From Paragordius varius (lineage: Eukaryota; Nematomorpha), in assembly GCA_964247055.1 (NCBI GenBank), contig OZ176050.1, positions 5,022,001-5,086,000 of the forward strand: 64,000 nt of DNA, read 5' to 3'. Made by a program: the position numbers and the translations under genes. Shown in pieces: positions 47,286 to 60,616 of the stretch (position 1 is its first letter; each line of letters begins with the position of its first letter). The notes under the pieces were generated by a model. It had not been told where the DNA came from. It saw nothing but the letters and a program-made list of their open reading frames with translations, and did no database searches.

Positions 47286-49225
47286 TTGTCCCAGTCATTA
47301 TAAATTAATTGATGCATCTTTAAAACATGCAATATTTTTTGTCAGATAATAAATAAATTATTATAAAAAAAGGGATTAAACATAATATATGGCCAAATTT
47401 CTTTACATCATAATAAACGAATATAGGCTTAAATAATGGTTTAATTGATTCATTCCATATGTAACTTATATATATGGTAAAATACCACATATACATATAA
47501 CTAAAAGCATTAATATTCCTTAAACATAATTTTTAGGCTTAGTAAAACCTGTAGTATGCGTGAGGATTTTCGTAAAATTATTAATGATGGTCATTCACTC
47601 GCATATTTCCATATCACTAGCTAAACAAATAAATAAATAGTTTATAAAATGTTTTTTCTTCTCTTCCCTGTGTTCTCCAAAGTCCAAAAATATTATGTAA
47701 GAAAAAAACTTTTGTATGATTTTTGTTAAAACAATTCTACATACAAAACTTAAACTGGTTTAGGAAAACTATATCTTGTGGATAAAATCAATAATAGACA
47801 TATCGAAATATAGTGTTACTAGTCCATTGATGGAAAAAGTCAACGGAAATTCCATAAAAAAGTGTTATTTTAAAATAGAAAATGTAATTAATAAAATATA
47901 AAGTGAGTAATCTCATATTGATAAAAGGACATAAGTTAAATAAATGTTTATAACCAAAACTTATAGAAAACTTGCTTAATTTCATTCTGATACAATTTTC
48001 TTCCAAATCAAATTAGTATAACAATTGTTTTTTTATATTTTTATGACATCAACCACTGTGTATTAAACGTATTCAATGTTATGGATTAAAAAAGCATCTT
48101 AATATTATTTCAAACAAAACAGAAAACACCTGAATTTTTTTGGGGGACACCTTAAAAAAATTGATTTTTTTATAAAATAATAGTTTAGTTGTGTTTTTAG
48201 AACTTAACTGGTGGCATTTGCATATAGAAATACGCGACAGTTCTTTTTAAATAGTTTTTTTTTGCTTTTTATAAAATAATCATTTTCTAGTAATATATTA
48301 TTGTGCAGAAACTATATATATAGACTATTAGGATTTGGATCGATAAATTTTTATCACATCAATGAACAAAGGCTCCTACACTTCTTATCTATTTTAATAC
48401 TATAGACAGAGAAAGAGAGGAAAATATTTATAGATAGAAACAATAAATATAAAAACGTATAGTAAAACCCCCTAAAAGACTAATAAGACTTAAACCCAAT
48501 ATATTGTGAGAGAAAATAATTTTGTATATATACTATAAACTATTATATACGCTACCGTCTGAAAAACATGTGTAATATGTAACTTTTCAATAAAATTTAC
48601 CTTTTGAATTGCAAGAATAATTGTTTTTGTATACAATACAATGTATCTTTTTTTGTCATTGACAATTTTAACTTTTTGCATTGGTTTATTTGGAATTATT
48701 TTAAATAAAAACGATAATAACCTCCATATACTATTTAATGTGCGCGCGCTATTCCTTTTATATGTCTCTGTCTCTAATATGCCATTAACTAATTCCTCCA
48801 ATTTTCAAAGTTAGTTTTTATCGCATAATAAAATCACGCTAAAAAATTTCAATAATTGTAATATAGCACCTCTTATCGCATTCTTTAATTGGGTTATATA
48901 TTATAGACTTTTATATCCTTTACAATAATGCAGTTTTTCATTTTTCAATGAATCAATATTAAAATTTTTGATTCATATTTATTTGACTTTGAAGATGATT
49001 AAATCTTATTAGGTGTTACAAAACTGCCTCTAGATACTCCTTCAAAACTAATAATTATTCAGAATTTATATAGGATGGCCACTAGCTAGCTACATATTGG
49101 CTGCATTTGGTATATTTATTATTTGATTCTTTGACTCTTTTCCCTAATGACTACTTTATATATTACTATTATTAATTGAGAGAAAACGTAATAAAATTAC
49201 TTTATCCAACAAAAATATCATATAA

Positions 49226-52200
49226 ATGAATGATAAAATTTATGATAAAAATCAACTACATCACGCTGGACAATCTGTAGTTAGCACCAATAATAATGTA
49301 CATAACATTTCAAGCGAAGAAGATGATATAGGAATGATTAAAACTGTCTCTTCGTGTTCTGCCACTCGAAACGAAAACGATCCCAAATTTATTACTTCTC
49401 TTCCAATCCACGTAAGCCTTTTTCACACAAAAAATTTATAATGATATTATATTACAAGCACAAATATAATGTTTAGTTTGATTTACAAAAGGCTAGTTTT
49501 ATTAAATTTATTTGAAAAAATAATTTATCGCTTATTTTGGTTCGATATTTCCCTGTACTAAACTAGTTTTATTTTTTTATTTATGGATACAATATATCCT
49601 AATTTCTGTCTATATGAATATCTTTGGAAAATTGATTCATACTTCCATAAAAATCCTATTATCATTAAATTTTTTGAAAGCGATATTATGATACTTTGAA
49701 GTCAGTCGACATTTTATTTACTAAAAAATGACTTTTTTAGAATCCTCAAGATCAGACGTCCACTTATCGTTATGAAGTCTCATCAACACCTAATACCCAC
49801 ACCATTAGTCCATCAAACAAAAAACATACTATTGTTAGGAATGATGCTTTAATCTGTGATGAAGATACCATAGAATCTAAGAACTTACCAAGTCCATTGG
49901 AAGGAAACAATAAATTTTGTAGCGTTAACATTAACACCACCATTCAACAACAAAAAAATGGTAGTCATGATGAAAACTACAATAATAATAATAACTCTTT
50001 TGATGATGATAACATTTCTGGGAAATTTGTAAACTCACCTCTGTACTCATCATACAATGAAAGTAGCGATAATGGAAGTACAGAAGGCGAAAACGGCAGC
50101 CAAAAATTTTATCGAATTAAGTCATCTTCCTACAATCAAGATATCATTGGGACTTTTGATGAAAATGTGAACATTAGTAATGCGGAATTCGATACCAAAC
50201 TGAAAAACCTTTTAGAAGTTATTATTTTTTGTTTTTTATAATCTTTTATATTTCAAAACTGTTTAATTCAATGATTGATTGATTTTATTAACATACATAT
50301 ATTTTTTGTGATGTGGTTTTAACTGTCATTCAATCTTTACTAGTATTCATATATATCAATATATATGTCTATTATTATATTACCGATACGTTTTTTACTA
50401 TGGTTGTTTCGATACCCCTTTTAACACGTATTCTAACGTTTTTTGTCTTTTATAATGGACTAATTTTTTGTTTAAAATCTTTAGGAGATGGAAAAAACTA
50501 ACTCAAAACTCACTGCCTTAGAAGAGGAATATAATCGGGCATTTTCCTCTCTGACAGTCAAACAAAAAGAATTTTTGCAAGTCCATCCAATCACAAACAT
50601 TTCAATGCAAGGTAATAAATTACAAAGTGCCCCATTAAATTGTTCCATTCAAACTTCGAATGAAGTCCTTACTAATCCCTATATGAACTCGCAAACAACT
50701 AATAACTCTTCTTCACAATCATTTAATACTACCACTGCCAATAGAGGTATGGAAGATAAATTACATTTGACTTATAGCTCGTCAGAAACCATAATTTATC
50801 CTTCAAATGTTAAGCCTCTCCTATCCAATATGATGGAAAATGGATCTTCTTTGTACACTCATATCCCCACTTTCTCAAATACGTTTCGCCCCAACACTTC
50901 TAATCCCTTTTGCAATGTGGCCCTCATACAAGAGATTTTAAATTTTCAAAGTCAAAGAGATACGATCACCACTCCATTGGATAGCGTATGTTCAGCAAAT
51001 AATGTATTGAATCCGGGAATTAGCAACGTGCTTTCACCATATTCTCCTGTGAATTATACAACACAACAAATGTCAGAAAAAAGTGGTATAAATGCCATTG
51101 AAAACAAACAAAATCCACAAATTTATGTCGTAAAATTTAATTTTGATGCCGAGAATGGGCCTTATAATTCGTTAAACGTGGCTCAACAAAGCTTAGAATG
51201 CAGAGACCGATTTTATTTACCAGTGGGCATGGGGGATTTTGTGGTACCAAAACCGTTTTTAAAACCGATCATAGATGATTTTGTGTACGTCGAAAAGTTA
51301 AGTGATAGCACAAGAGGTTATATACCAAAAAGTCATATAGAACCGATTCCTAACCATCTCATATCGGATTATCTCAAATTATGTCACCTAATTTATATGG
51401 CAAAATCAATAACTCTCCCATCTATCGAAAGTAATGCCGATCGCTACAAAAGTCAACCAAGTACTGAAAACAAAGCAGCAAAATTTGAAAAATCTTTTTC
51501 TGTTGAGGCTGAAACCACAAGCAGTGTTGATTCCTCAAAAATGGTAAATTATGCATCGGACCACCATTCGTACAACCGAAATCAAGAGTTTAATGTGGAA
51601 AATTTCGATAATTATCTCATCGGACAACTAGTCAATGAATATGGTGCAAATCGAATTTTCGAAGATGGTACCACAACTGTGAGAGATGCCTACATTCAAG
51701 GTATTTGTATTTCTTTATTGATGGAAAAATTGAAAAAAAGCTCAATATGTAACTCTATAAAAATAATATTAATTAAAATTTATGGAATATGTATGTTTTA
51801 ATTACAAAAATATACAAATATTGTTGTCTGCTTTAGAAATATCACTAAATTTTTTTACTTTCATTAAAATTCTGATGAAATTTTTATGCTTTTTCTATAG
51901 TCAACTATATGTCACAAATGTATTATATTATAATAGTGAAAAGGTTAAAAAATCAATAATTTCCCATTTAGCAAAAATAAGAGTAAAATAATCTACGGAG
52001 AGATAATAGGTGGTTAAAAATATCGACTTTAAAAATCCATTATCACCTGGCTTCTATTAATACTAATTGGAGTTTATAAATATCTATTGATTCGACAAAT
52101 TAATATATTTAACTTTTTAAAAATAAATGTTGGATTTTTTGCCATTAATCGTGACATATTTTGCTCCATAGAAATTATTAAATTATCCTCTAGAGACAAG

Positions 52201-55200
52201 ATATTAAAATATATAAAAATTTTGAGATTTGGCATCATATAATTAATTATTATATGAATATTGTTTAGGATTATTTAAAATGAAAAATTTATATAGTCCA
52301 ATCAAATGTATGATATTTGTCCTCAAAATTTTAATTTTAGACTTATTGATACTTAAAATTGAAATAAGAAATTGAGTATACTAAACTCAAAGATTATACT
52401 ATTTATTCATTAGTGTCTCCGCCCGTTTGTCTCATCGTTGAAAAAGTGATGAAAAGTAGCGTTTTGATAAGCTGGTGTAAACCAAAAGACACGGGAAATA
52501 GATCCATTCATGGTTATCAGGTTGTGTTAGATGGTGCCATAAAGTACACAATCAAAAAGGATCAAAGAACACGAGCTCTAATTGAAAAAATTGACTTAAA
52601 CCTGGTAAAGATAAAAATTATTTTGTATGAAAATTTTTAAGTTAAATCAATTTTTCCATATAATCCCAGTATCTATATGAAAAATTAATAAAATTCTTGG
52701 ATAATATAAATTAATTTTATTTGATTTTGGAAAAAAATATATAAATGATATATGAAATATTGTTAGGTTTAATTAAAATATTGACCCATAAACAAGTTTA
52801 ATATGGAGTCGCTAAAATAATGTGTTGTAAGTTTTGACAGGTATTATATGAAATGCTGAGTATTTTCTAGTTTTACCCATTTCCAAATTTAAAAGCACAT
52901 GTAAAAACAACTATAAAAAATTGCTTTAATATTTTTTAAGTATCAAAATCCGATTATTTATGAGGAAATAATATATAATATTTTAATTTTCAATTCAGCC
53001 ACATCGAATTTGCATACGTACACTTACAGTCGTTGGGCATTCTAACGATGCTTTATGCACCACTGTCGTGGGTAGAGGTTATATATTATTAAAATTCTCA
53101 AAATTTTTGATATATCCTTTTTAAATTTTAGGCGTTAAAATATTTAAAATGGGAGTAAAAATCGATTAATACTCGTTAAAATAATGACTTTTGGAAAGTA
53201 AATGCAATATTGGAATCTCATGATTTAAATATAACAACATTTAATGTCGAATCTACCACATGTATAATTTCACAATTTTATAAAATTGACCATTAATATT
53301 TTTTATTAATGTTAATAAAGTTTTTTAAATTTAATTTTGGAGATACTAAAAGACTATATTTTTTATAACAAATAATTAAAATCCGCTAATTAAATAATAA
53401 AATTCGAATTAAATATTGCTGTGTAAATTATAATATTATATGGCTTATAGGGTAAAATCATTTAATTCTGGTAAAGGTCTTTATCCTAGGGAAACTATTA
53501 AGCTAGGCCTACACATATTCTGTTAGACTTTGGTTTCAAATCACTTATTTAATAATAAAAAGAATTCGACTTACGTAAAAATAAAAAATGAACATTTCCG
53601 CTCATTTATGGTAACGTTATAAAAACATCGGTCATAATTATTATTTTAAATTTTAATAGATAAATTTTTATAGGTGTTCTATTTAAAATGAATAATCCAG
53701 AAAAAATATTTATCTTTTCAATTACTTTTTTTTCTTTTTCACGTTTACCAACGGTTGCAATATTAATTATTTGGCGAACATATTTTCCAATACAAAAATT
53801 GTATAACAATGTTAAATGTATTATTATCAAGACAACAAGCGATTGATTTGTCCATGTTATCTATCATAATCGTTAAATACACTATCCCCTGTTAAACCAT
53901 CAAAATATCTTTAATAAAAGCTGTTTAAAAACTATGTAATATACATTATTTATGATTAGTGGATAGTATAGCACCGACAAGAATAAAAGTATGCAATGTC
54001 AGCAAAAACTCTTGCCTTATTGTCTGGCTCCCAAGCGATACAAACAATAGACACCTCATTTTTATAAACGACATCCAGGTTACTACGACCCAATCCGGTG
54101 TTGTATATTACAAATTAACGGGTATTTCTTTAATTGAATATTTTGTTTTGTTTTTTTTAAAAAATATTAAGCTTATGTTGTCGTCAACTATGAGAAACAG
54201 TAATAGATCAAGCGCCATTGTTAGCTTAGCAAATGTCATTAAACGATATACATTTTTAATAATACTCTAATATTTATAGTTATTTTTATTATTTGTTAAA
54301 TTAATAAAGCTTTCTCTCCCAAAGTTGCGGTTATTAAATTAATTAATTTAGTCAAGGTTCAAGTTTAGATTTTATAATTTTCGTATTTGCATAAAATTCT
54401 TTTGTTACATAATTATATTTGATCAAAAAACAGTTTTAACTCAAAACACCATAAATTTGAATTTATCAAAAAATTTAACTTTATGGTATATATTTTGGTA
54501 ACGCCACTCAATAGCAACACATTCATCAAAACTTAAAAAAATCCGTCGTTGTCAATTAAGCGAATTCGACTACGATATCAAATAGGCTTTCAAGATATTG
54601 TGTTTTTATAAAAATCAAAAATTTTATATACCGGGTATTCATAAGTCATTACCCATTTAAATAAAAGAAGACATGAGCGAATAGCACGCAGACGATTAAT
54701 CCACAGACCTAATTTTGTTTATCTGACATCAAACTACAAATATCCACATTCATTAATCATGTCGAATTTTGTGCATGATAAAGAACGTTTGCGGCACTCA
54801 TTGCCATCAAAAGAAAAAGGCTGTTCAAAGTCATCATTGATGGTGATCACATATTGTGAACATACTTAATTGATTAAAACATATGAAACATGGTTTTGAA
54901 AATATAAAAGTTGCTTTGGTAGACCATATAACTACGAAGACCATCAAGTGGAGTTATTAGATAATGGCCAAACTTAAACATAACAACAATTGGTAGAAGC
55001 ATTACACGGATAAAAAACTATCAGCAGACCTCTGCGAGCACCGGGAAAGACTCGGTAAATGGTTCCCACACAATTTGAATAAAGGTCAGTTGAATAAAGT
55101 GACTTGTGAAATCCTGCTTCAACGTCTCGAAACGAAATTGATTTTGCATCAGACAGTAACGGGTGATGAGAAATGGCTTTTTTTAATCCCACGGAAAAAA

Positions 55201-58200
55201 TTGTGACTTTTATCTTGTCAAACCGGTCCATCAATACCAAAACTCGCTTCGGCAAGAAAACAATGCTCTGTGTCTGGTGGGATCAGGCAGTATTGTGTAT
55301 TAAGAATTTTTGAAACCCGATGAAACCATTAAAATACATCGTATCACCAACAAATGATAAGTTTCAACCATGCATTAATCGAAAAAACCACCGGAATGAG
55401 CCAGACGACATGACAAAGGTATTTTGCCACTGACAATACTCCGTCACTTTTTACAAAACCAATGAAAGACATCCTGAAATCGCTCGGATGGGAAGTTCAT
55501 TCGCATCCGCTGAACTCTCCTGACTAGGCGCTATCTGACCAATACATCTTCACCACAATGGGGCACACCCTCTCAGATCAGCACTAAAATAATTTCGAAG
55601 ACGATGGAAAATGGCTTAACTAATGATTTTCTACATAACAATAAATTTTTCTGGTAGGCAAAATGTGTAGAAGCTGATGGACAATAAATAAATAAATAAT
55701 TGATATCCTTTCAAAATTTTTATTTTCATCCAAAACCAAATGGTTATTAAAAATTATTTTAACCGTATATATAATTATTGTTACTGTCTATTTTTAGGAT
55801 TAACTCCATCCACGTTGTATAAATTGAAAATTCAAGCCCAAAAACCAGTGTCTGTTCATAGCGAACCACGGGGAAAAAGGAGTCTTTCGGCTTTGGGTGG
55901 CCATCATCAATTCAGCGGTAAACCAATGGATAATATGGGTTCACGCAACAGACAAAATTTATCCATTCAAACGCTCAATCTGGTAGACGACGAATTTGAT
56001 AGATACGATACTGTGAAACGCACAAGTTATCAACATCAGGTTGGTAGATCAACACCGAAAACCACTTACAAAATTATTGAATTCAAAACATTGCCTGGAA
56101 GTAAAATTATTTTTTCACCAAGTTTTGCCTATAAGAGCTGCTGTGTATTATTATATATTTTTTATAAAAGTCTTATTTATTCATCATTATCCAATTTTTG
56201 AGAATATATATATCCAGCCAAACCTCAAGCTGGTATATTACTATTTATATAATCAACACGTGTGTTTTAATTATCCCTAATCTACTATTTCATAGTATGA
56301 TAAAAAAAATGCTTCTTATCGACTAATTATATATTTCGTTACACATAAAACATATCAGTAATTTAATCTATAAATAAAATATGGGGCATGGACTATTTCG
56401 TTTCGATATTAAAGTATAGACCAAACCATTTTATTTTAACTTGTACGAAGGAACACCAAAACCACCAACCAATGTAATTATTGAACCGGGACCTCAAGAT
56501 GGAGCTTTTCTATTAAGTTGGGATCCCATTATTGTTAATGAATCAGCTCCCAATGATAACGAAGATACTTGCTCTCTCGTAACTGGATACATTATTCTGT
56601 TTGACGGAAAACCAATTTTACGCCTTAAGTCGCCTACGGGTTTTACCTTTGAATTGAAAATATACGCTAATATAAGGGTCACTAAAAAACGTATTTATAA
56701 TATAGTTTAGAAGAGGGTCTTTTTTTGGAAAAGTAATTAAATTTTTTTAATATGTGGCCAAAAACAGAAAATTTATACTTTTGAATCATAGAATTCGGCT
56801 ATACCACATATGATTTACTTGCAATAATTGTTTAAAATTTTATCAAATGCTTTCTTTTTAATATATCATTATGTGTGTTTTAATATATATCAGTCGATGC
56901 ATTTTTTTATATTAATTAGAAGATCATATTTTGCTAAATATGGATGTATTTTTACAAAATGAAATCCCAACATTCATTACCATACGGTCTGTGTCAGGAG
57001 AATCCGAAAGTGCAGATAGTTTGCCAGCCCGATTCTTAGAAAGGCCTGAACCGCAATCTCGCCACTTGGAAATGGATTATGGACCAACAACATTACAAAC
57101 AGACGATGTAATTACTTAGTTTGCTAACTGACATTAAAATAAAAAAATTTGAAAAAAAAATTATATTAAAACATCTTTGGCCTTGATGGTAAAAGATGTT
57201 GGATTGAAATTCTTTTGTAATTAATTTAAACAAGTTATAAACGTTGCAAAAACAAAAAAAATGCAAATAATTATAAACTTTAAATATAATTTAGGATCAA
57301 ACAACACCAGTGATATCGGCTGAATATACCAGTCCACCACGACGTAATATTTAGGAAATATATACATTAAAAATTGCAATTTGCAATTAACAATTTTTAT
57401 AAATTATAGCATATTTCATACAACCACCCACTGAATTTCGTGATGCCGTATGGCGCCAACCTGGTAATGGGTGGAAACCACAGGAAGATTTCAATTATTC
57501 TAGATCTCGAACAAAATCTTTCACGGATGTTGATGGTATATACGTTTTGTGTCATATTCTCAAAAACTTTAATACTAATTTTAAATAATTTTTTATAATA
57601 AAATAAATAGGTGGATATCAAACAATGTATGGTGCTACAAGTAACTCAATTAATGAACAACAGCAAATGATGTATGGAACACCATACTATCCCCCTCCAA
57701 GACAAATGATGATGTTTGACAACAACGTAAATAATGCAGGAGCTCCTTCATATAAGTATTACTATTACGCGCCTTCTGATCTTAACAGGGCTTCACAGAA
57801 ACCGTTTAACATGCCCATGGCAGTCGATTATAACGAAAAAAATATAAAGAGACCAGAAGGGTATAATCCATCTGTACCAATAATTTGGGTACAAGCTCTA
57901 TTCACCTATGATCCATTTACAATGTCTCCTAATGATCCAGAATCTGCCAAGGTAAAAATTACTATTCTTTTTAATAATTGTAAGTTTAAATTTTTCGAAA
58001 TATTTATGCAGTAAGTATCTATATTTAAATCAAACGTATTATGGATAGGAGGAATTACCTTTTCGAATTGGGCAAAATATTAGAGTGCTAACACCCCTAG
58101 ATGCAGATGGATTTTTTTGGGGCTCTTTAGATCCTTATTTCCCAGAATTGTTGTCCCCATCTCAATCCAATCCGTATGGTCTGCTCGTTGAGAGTCAAAT

Positions 58201-60616
58201 TAAACAAATAATATTTGGACGAGAGAATGGCACTCTTTTAGGCCGTGTGGTAGGTCTTGTCCCAATCAACATGGTTAATGGCTCTGGTCCGTCGTTTACT
58301 TATCTCTTAAATACAGCACCTCCCCCAGACCAATATAAATCGAATATAGCGCCTATAACGACCAATTATACTAATATTAATACTGAAAATATTCATACAA
58401 TGCTTAAGGATAATAATAATAATGTTAATGTTAAATCTCAATCCACAATAACAACTGATATTCAAAGTAATGGTTACGAAGTGAATCGAGATAATCGAGA
58501 CTCGGTAAAAAATAGTACGGATATAGAAAGAATGCACCCTGAGTTAGGTTTTACCTCTTTTGAAACTGTTGACACTCCACCATCCCGTCCTAAAATGGCT
58601 ACGCAAACAACGAACAAAAGCACGGTCAAAAAATCTGGTATTATAATTTTATTGTTAAAGAATTAAAGACATGCAATTAAAATACTATATGATATTAATA
58701 CATAATAATCTAATAACGATTTCTCAAACTAATTATAGATTCGCCCTCTAGTGGTGTTAATAGGCAACCCTACCAATCACTACAAACTAAGCCACAAGAT
58801 ACTCTAACCGCAAAGCGAGGGAATACAGTTAAAACCATTGTAACGAACAAAAGTTCTGAATCAGAAAGGTTGAGTGCGACTCCGGCATTTACACAAAAAC
58901 CAGAATCGAATGTCCAAAAGTCTATGAACGCACCACAATCTACCAAAAAAACTAAGCCTAAGTAAGAATTATTGTAAAAACATTGATATATAGAAATAAT
59001 GTAACATCCTTCTAGTCTTAAATAAATGACAATTCGATAGATTCCAATGAAACAACTTTGTATATTTGTATTTCAATTGATTAGCGCGGAAAATATTCAA
59101 AGGGAGCGGAAACAAAACGTAATTTCCAATGAAATATTGAATCGCAATGTTGAGAGTGCATCCAAAAATATGGAAAGCAGTAAACCATTTTTTCCCAAAA
59201 ATCGAGAAAGAAGGATGATTGCTCTTTACGATTATGATCCAAAAGTTTTATCACCCAACGTTGATTCTGATGTATATATTTAATAATAGACAACCGTGAA
59301 AGATTTTTTAATCACAATCAGTGTCTCCATTATGGGGTATCCAGGGGGTGCGGTTATGCTTACATTTAATAAGAGCCCATATACTGTAAACTGCAAAATA
59401 TGCCAAAAATATATTTTCCCTTCATTTAAAATATGTGTAAATGATAAGATTAAATTTTTTTGAAGAAATATTATACATATTTGGTAATTTTATTTATATC
59501 TAAATCAGCGGGTGTTCAAGACAAATGGCTTGGCGGGCCCTAATTTCGAATCGAAAAATCCGAAGGGCCGTATTCCCAAAATATATAGGCATTATAGATT
59601 AAACATAAGATTGTAAAAACAACTGCTTTTTTTACATTTTTTCTAGTTCATTGCTAAAATTCGGAAAGATTAATTCACAAAATGTTAAAATCATCAATTT
59701 TACCTAAATTTTGTAAAATTTTATGCATGCAAATTCTCGCGGGCTACCTAAATATTTTAAAAGGCCGCATGCCGCCCGCGTGTTGGCCACCCCTGATCTA
59801 AAATGAAGACTTTAGCAAAATTTTGTGTGTTTATGTATCCAATTTAACAAATTAAATTAGTTTTTAAGACAATGTAAAAATATTTATTAGTTTTGCATTT
59901 AAAGGACAGTAGTAATAAAAATATCATCCTGGCTGTTACTGATGTCAATTGATTCAAATATATAAAATTTGGGATACAATAACCTTTTTATTCTAATTAC
60001 AGTAAAAATCATATAAAGCCAAAACATAAAATCTTAAAGTTAATATATTTTTATACCTTGATTTTTTGGAATATAATTTATAGTTTAGAGATGTGAATTA
60101 TTAACCCATTTTATTATATTCACAGCAATAAATTTCATAAAAAATAGAGGTTTAAAAAATTGATTTCTTATTATAAAATATATGTATTTTACGTTTGGTT
60201 TTTACAATTTTTAATTTTGCTGCAAAAATTTGTTGACATATATTTAGCTCGAACTCTCTTTCAAAACCGGTGATGTAATTATTATAGAGGGGGATTTGGG
60301 TCCAGATGGCTTTTACACGGGCATTTTAAACGGAGTCAAGGGATTTGTTCCGTCAAACTTTTTAAAAGTTTTATTTTTTAGATATTTTTATCTGTATTTA
60401 TATCAAAAAATTTGTCATGTCCATTATTGATATATCATGTTTAATGGTTATTAATCACTTACAATTTTAAAAAAAATACTATTTTATAAAATTGTATATT
60501 TTTACAAATAATATTAAAAATTATTGTTTATATTATTATAATTTTTTATTTTAATTAAGGAATTACCACCATTGCCAGAAGATGATGGGATACCACTGCC
60601 AAGATTCAAAAAATAA
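49226..60616 (+). CDS. RIMBP: RIM-binding protein (SH3 / three FN3 / two SH3 active-zone scaffold)
   Basis: Exons: 49226-49411, 49741-50217, 50485-51700, 52414-52604, 52999-53077, 53960-54121, 55798-56100, 56451-56639, 56920-57107, 57295-57343, 57410-57535, 57611-57951, 58049-58637, 58739-58961, 59085-59271, 60248-60367, 60560-60616 (stop TAA). All phases agree, giving 1560 aa. Order: an Asn/Ser-rich N terminus; a short coiled coil (LKNLLEEMEKTNSKLTALEE); a divergent first SH3 (VVKFNFDAENGPYN, RGYIPKSHIEPI); three FN3 modules (SWCKP...YQVVLDG; VWLPSDTNNRHLIFIN; LLSWDP...GYIILFDG); a second SH3 (QALFTYDPFTMSPNDP, GLVPINMV); a third SH3 (MIALYDYDPKVLSPN, GFVPSNFLK). RIM-BPs link Ca2+ channels and RIM at presynaptic active zones. 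The ATG at 49226 follows an in-frame stop; a further 5' exon is not excluded. Confidence 0.95.
54122..55797 (+). other. RIM-BP intron carrying a dead mariner
   Basis: This 1.7 kb intron splits FN3-2. Most of it is the mariner fossil at 54631-55700. Confidence 0.8.
54631..55700 (+). mobile_element. Broken mariner (Tc1/mariner) transposon
   Basis: A left-end-like CCGGGTATTCATAAGTCATT is followed by a decayed transposase from about 54759 to 55690. Recognisable pieces are FVHDKERLRHSL, TYETWF, KWFPHNLNKGQLNK, LHQTVTGDEKWLF (first catalytic Asp region), ATDNTP (second), GWEVHSHPLNSPD (third) and FEDDGKWLN. Several stops and frameshifts separate them. The right terminal repeat was not located. It lies in the sense orientation in the RIM-BP intron. 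Confidence 0.85.
57611..58637 (+). other. RIM-BP second SH3 exons with insertion
   Basis: The SH3 starts at WVQALFTYDPFTMSPND at the end of exon 57611-57951 and continues in 58049-58637 with EELPFRIGQNIRVL and DADGFFWGSL. About 35 extra residues (DPYFPELLSPSQ... to ...GRENGTLL) precede GRVVGLVPINMV. The rest of the exon is Asn/Thr-rich linker. Confidence 0.8.
59272..60247 (+). other. RIM-BP intron with a hAT MITE
   Basis: It splits the third SH3 domain between SPNVDSD and LELSFKTGD. It carries MITE family B copy 4 at 59506-59795. Confidence 0.8.
59506..59795 (-). mobile_element. hAT MITE family B, copy 4
   Basis: The 290 bp element is in reverse orientation relative to the other copies. The termini are CAGCGGGTGTTCAAGAC and GTGTTGGCCACCCCTG. 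The flanking 8-mers ATCTAAAT (59498-59505) and ATCTAAAA (59796-59803) match at 7/8. Confidence 0.8.

Larger units (their letters stand above)
44004..49225. other. Repeat-bearing intergenic region between LSM1 and RIM-BP
   Basis: It holds hAT MITE family B (44435-44735), a short hAT derivative (46487-47101), a TA-rich cruciform-prone tract (47216-47285) and one unassigned 81-codon frame (45754-45999). The rest is AT-rich with nothing recognised. Confidence 0.6.
52414..57107 (+). other. RIM-BP fibronectin type III module exons
   Basis: FN3-1 is on 52414-52604 plus 52999-53077 (ALIEKIDL and RTLTVVGHSND match vertebrate RIM-BP). FN3-2 is on 53960-54121 plus 55798-56100, with a charged insert after the LKIQAQKP strand, ending EFKTLPG. 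FN3-3 is on 56451-56639 plus 56920-57107. Confidence 0.85.
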
